Assembly (NCBI GenBank): GCA_032718475.1
Contig: JAUCBJ010001674.1
Coordinates: 1-64,000 of the forward strand
DNA from: Nemertoderma westbladi
Lineage: Eukaryota; Xenacoelomorpha; Nemertodermatida; Nemertodermatidae
DNA: 64,000 bases
Direction: 5' to 3'
In this document: piece by piece, positions 61,401 through 64,000 of the stretch
Position numbering within the stretch: position 1 is the stretch's first letter
Layout: every line of letters begins with the position of its first letter
Notes under the pieces: model-generated
Told to the model about the DNA's origin: nothing
Database searches by the model: none
Seen by the model: the letters and a program-made list of their open reading frames with translations, nothing else
Position numbers and translations under genes: made by a program

Positions 61401-63364
61401 AGCAGGATATCCATCCCCCGCCGTCTCTCGTCCACCCATTCGACCGCCGAAGCGGGAGTCGCCAACGTTGTAGCGGGCGGATGAGGGACAACGGGCGACA
61501 AATTATGAATATTTCGCTCGGGGTCCAGGACCTGAACTGTCTCTGGGGCAGTTCTACGGGGCACAGGTAGCTTAGTGCTATGCAGAGGGAATTTAGAAGT
61601 AGTTTCAGGGAGCACAAGTGTATCTATCACCGAAGGGGTGATTTCAAGAACAGGCCTAATTATTTCAGGCTCATCTACTATAGTAGGGAGTCTTTCTATT
61701 TTAATTATTTGGTCTGTGGGCTCTGTACTACCTAAGTTGGTGTTATTTAGTTGCCTTCTAACAGCTGGAGGCAAATCAGGCAATTTCTGACGGTGGAATG
61801 TTCTTTTACGTCTGCTTAGACGAGATCTATTTCCTTTGCCTTCAGTATCGGTGGTATCGCCTTCCTCAGATGATGTATATCCCTGTCTTTTGGGAGTAGA
61901 TCGATTCATCATCTGCATATTGCTAGCCGTTAACTGTTTATTTATGCAGTCTTGATTCTCTTGAATGTTTTCCAATTCTAATTGGTTGGTTTCTTCGGCC
62001 GCTTTTGCCTCTGCCGCTGCCGCTTTTGCCTCTGCCGCTGCCTCTGCCGCTGCCGCCTTTCTTTCAGCTTCGGCCGCCTTTGCCTCTGCCGCTGCCGCTT
62101 TTGCCTCGGCCGCTGCCTCTGCCGCTGCCGCTTTTCTTTCAGCTTCGGCTACTTTCCTTTCCGCTTCGGCAGCTGCTACTGCTGCTTTCTTTCTGTCTTC
62201 TATACGTTTTTTCTTGACTTGTTCTTCTTGGACTCGTGTGATGCGGAGTTGTTCATCAAATTTAGCCTGGTTCGCAGCCCTCATTTCCACATCGATGGCA
62301 TCCAACACAAGCTTGGTTCCTTCACTATTAGGGCTAAGTCCCTCTAACCTTCTCCTCAACTCGTCATCACCTAAAAAACGTTGATAGTCTGACAGATAGA
62401 TGTCAATGGCATCCCTCTTATGCGGTTTCTCTGCCGTCGCTTCACTTTCCACTTGGGAAAAAGTAGCGTCTGTTGATTCTCCATGGGTTGAGCGCTCCTC
62501 TAGCTGAGCTTTCCACTGAGCTGTTCCTTGAACCTGGAGACTCACCCTTTGAAACCAAGTCTTTACGGCAACTTGCAACGACGTGTCTTGCCTTCGTTTT
62601 GAAGCCTCCTCAAAGGCCGATAATATTAGCCTGATCCGCAAAACTCTTTCTCTAACTTGATAAAGCAGCGATCCCTGCTCTTGAGGTCCTTGAGGTTGTT
62701 GAAAAAGTTGCTTTTCTACTCGCTCCATAGAGCTGAAGAATCCCTGTGCGTATCCGGCTGCGGACCTCTTCCACACAGCTGGATCGATGGTTTCCTTGGC
62801 TACTCCCATCCGGTGTATGTCTTCCCAGGCAGCTTCTGATAAATCAAACGGGAGTCCGGGTCCGGGGAAGTTCCATTGCGACTCGACAATAGACTTCAGT
62901 TCTTCACTCGTGTATCCCGCGTAACTATCTCTAGTTGACCGTCGACTTCTCGCCCAATCGATCTGGTGTTCTTCCACCGCGATCAATAACCCAGCGAGCA
63001 CGGCTGCAGGAAGGATGAGAAGGGGATCCGTATAAACCGCATCCGTCATCTCTGCTCCGCGCTCGGGTGTCAGCTCTACAGTATCCTCACTACTGGAGCT
63101 GCTGGGCCGCTGAGGAATAGGTTCTTGACTAGCGGGTTGTTGCTGTTCCGCTGCTTGTTGGTCCCGCTTGACCTGAGCTCGGGTGCCTATGATAGACCTA
63201 CGATGTTGGACTAGCCTAGGTTCTGTTATTACTACTGGAGGGATGACCTTCCTCACAGTGGGAGGTGAACTGAACTTACGACCAGACGGTTGTACGTCTC
63301 GATCTGAGTTGCAGATGGTTACATCTAATAAACTGTCTGACAGGTTCTGCTTAGTATCAGACAT
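58441..63364 (-). mobile_element. BEL/Pao-type element: intact gag-protease frame, RT/RNase H/integrase core deleted
   Basis: A 1607-codon frame (63364 to 58541) encodes a long N-terminal region. This region has an Ala/Glu/Lys-rich coiled coil at about 391-456, built of two near-identical halves. The BEL/Pao gag core follows at about 795-960 (KFNGDEMKWLPFNEYY; VWDTLNIRYGN). Three zinc knuckles at 1073-1135 are CxxCxxxHxxxxC, CxxCxxxxHxxxxC and a CxxCxxxHxxxxH form. A retroviral-type aspartic protease has DSGS at 1249 and RVGWYLTGP near 1385. At about 1420-1441 the frame jumps without a break to QWRYCPKTMNTTDIASRGAT, a segment normally found after RNase H, so RT and RNase H are missing. A second jump removes the integrase core; its C-terminal tail appears in another frame at 58441-58629. 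It could only move using enzymes supplied by a complete relative. Confidence 0.85.
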
Positions 63365-64000
63365 GACTAGGTATGTACAGTTGAATGCCTACTGCTATAT
63401 TACAGTCTAAGCAAGTCTAGTAACTCAGTATTAACTGCTAGCCTAGTAATTAATTACCGTTACTGCTACTCAGTGTAGCGTGATATATAATATATTATAA
63501 TAGAATACCGGTATGCTTATAGTATATATAAGTATTATTACAGACTAGGTTTATCTCAGAATACCGGTATAATTTTAGCACAAATATATATAAATATATA
63601 ATAGGCCTATCGGGAATACCGGTATATCAATTATTTTAAAATAACTGAATTTCTGAATTTCAAGGGTTACTTGGTTACTTTACTTACTTTATTACCGTTA
63701 TTTGAGCAGTAATCCAACTGATATTGAGACCTAATGGTTGTATGGTAGGCCTACGATTTATAAATCGTTAGATTTGATTTATAATATATATATACCCGTT
63801 TAATGGGTTTTGTCAATGTTGAAATAAATGTTATTATTTCTGGGGTAATCACTACACAAAGCGGTACGCTTTCAGTGAAGTGTTACTTATAGGACACTAA
63901 AACAAATAATTCTAATTTACCTAAGTTACTTAATACTACAAATTACGTACAATTCGGGTGAGATTACAATCTCTAAATAAACACAAAAATTTACAAAAAC
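63365..64000 (-). other. Leader of the BEL/Pao-type element, boundary not found
   Basis: The sequence upstream of the gag start has three ATACCGGTAT palindromes (about 63507, 63561 and 63615) and no coding signal. A primer-binding site and 5' LTR are expected here or just past the edge, but I cannot place them. Confidence 0.3.

Noticed and set aside
61965-62384. Plus-strand Ala/Ser- and Leu/Pro-rich frames opposite the gag coiled coil
   Set aside because: They are shadows of the GCC-rich minus-strand coding sequence.

Overview
This is nuclear DNA from a multicellular animal, almost certainly an invertebrate. The evidence is a spliced nuclear gene with GT-AG introns (dihydrolipoamide succinyltransferase, DLST), a single-pass membrane protein with a fibrinogen-related domain, and relics of BEL/Pao LTR retrotransposons, CR1/Jockey-like LINEs, and hAT-like and piggyBac-like DNA elements. 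The DNA is AT-rich and repeat-dominated. I cannot name the species; a sponge, cnidarian or other early-branching or marine invertebrate would fit. Three minisatellites alone (about 22.6, 4.6 and 3.7 kb) make up almost half of the window.

Layout. 1-11 kb is a nest of decayed transposons. A zinc-ribbon protein with an in-frame stop runs off the left edge, followed by a 54/22-bp tandem repeat, LINE and BEL/Pao relics, and a 5'-truncated LINE reverse transcriptase. That reverse transcriptase is split twice by insertions of the same element family, and the second insertion has expanded into tandem ~1.5-kb copies. A decayed BEL/Pao gag lies at 10.0-11.0 kb. 11-15 kb holds a fold-back element whose right end forms the leader of the only complete host-type gene, the fibrinogen-domain membrane protein (13372-14424, +). 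A non-autonomous piggyBac-like element with TTAA ends follows (15051-16438).

17.4-40.0 kb is one continuous 21-bp minisatellite with higher-order structure. It ends about 470 bp beyond the stop codon of DLST, which runs on the minus strand. The last three DLST exons are at 46673-46830, 45362-45529 and 40440-40574. The last intron is almost entirely a 19-bp minisatellite, the middle intron holds another copy of the element that split the LINE, and the upstream intron begins next to the last of these exons with a 39-bp minisatellite. Upstream DLST exons are not visible, so that intron probably extends past the window.

50.6-64 kb (probably all inside that upstream intron) contains a 5'-truncated CR1-like LINE, an unrecognised decayed minus-strand coding region interrupted by a hAT-like element with a perfect 8-bp target duplication, and a BEL/Pao-type element. 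The BEL/Pao element keeps an intact 1607-codon gag-protease frame but has lost its reverse transcriptase, RNase H and most of its integrase.

How the parts relate: only DLST (mitochondrial 2-oxoglutarate dehydrogenase E2, TCA cycle) and the fibrinogen-domain protein look like working host genes. The rest is a record of transposition and tandem amplification around them. All copy numbers and array lengths depend on the assembly of long tandem repeats.
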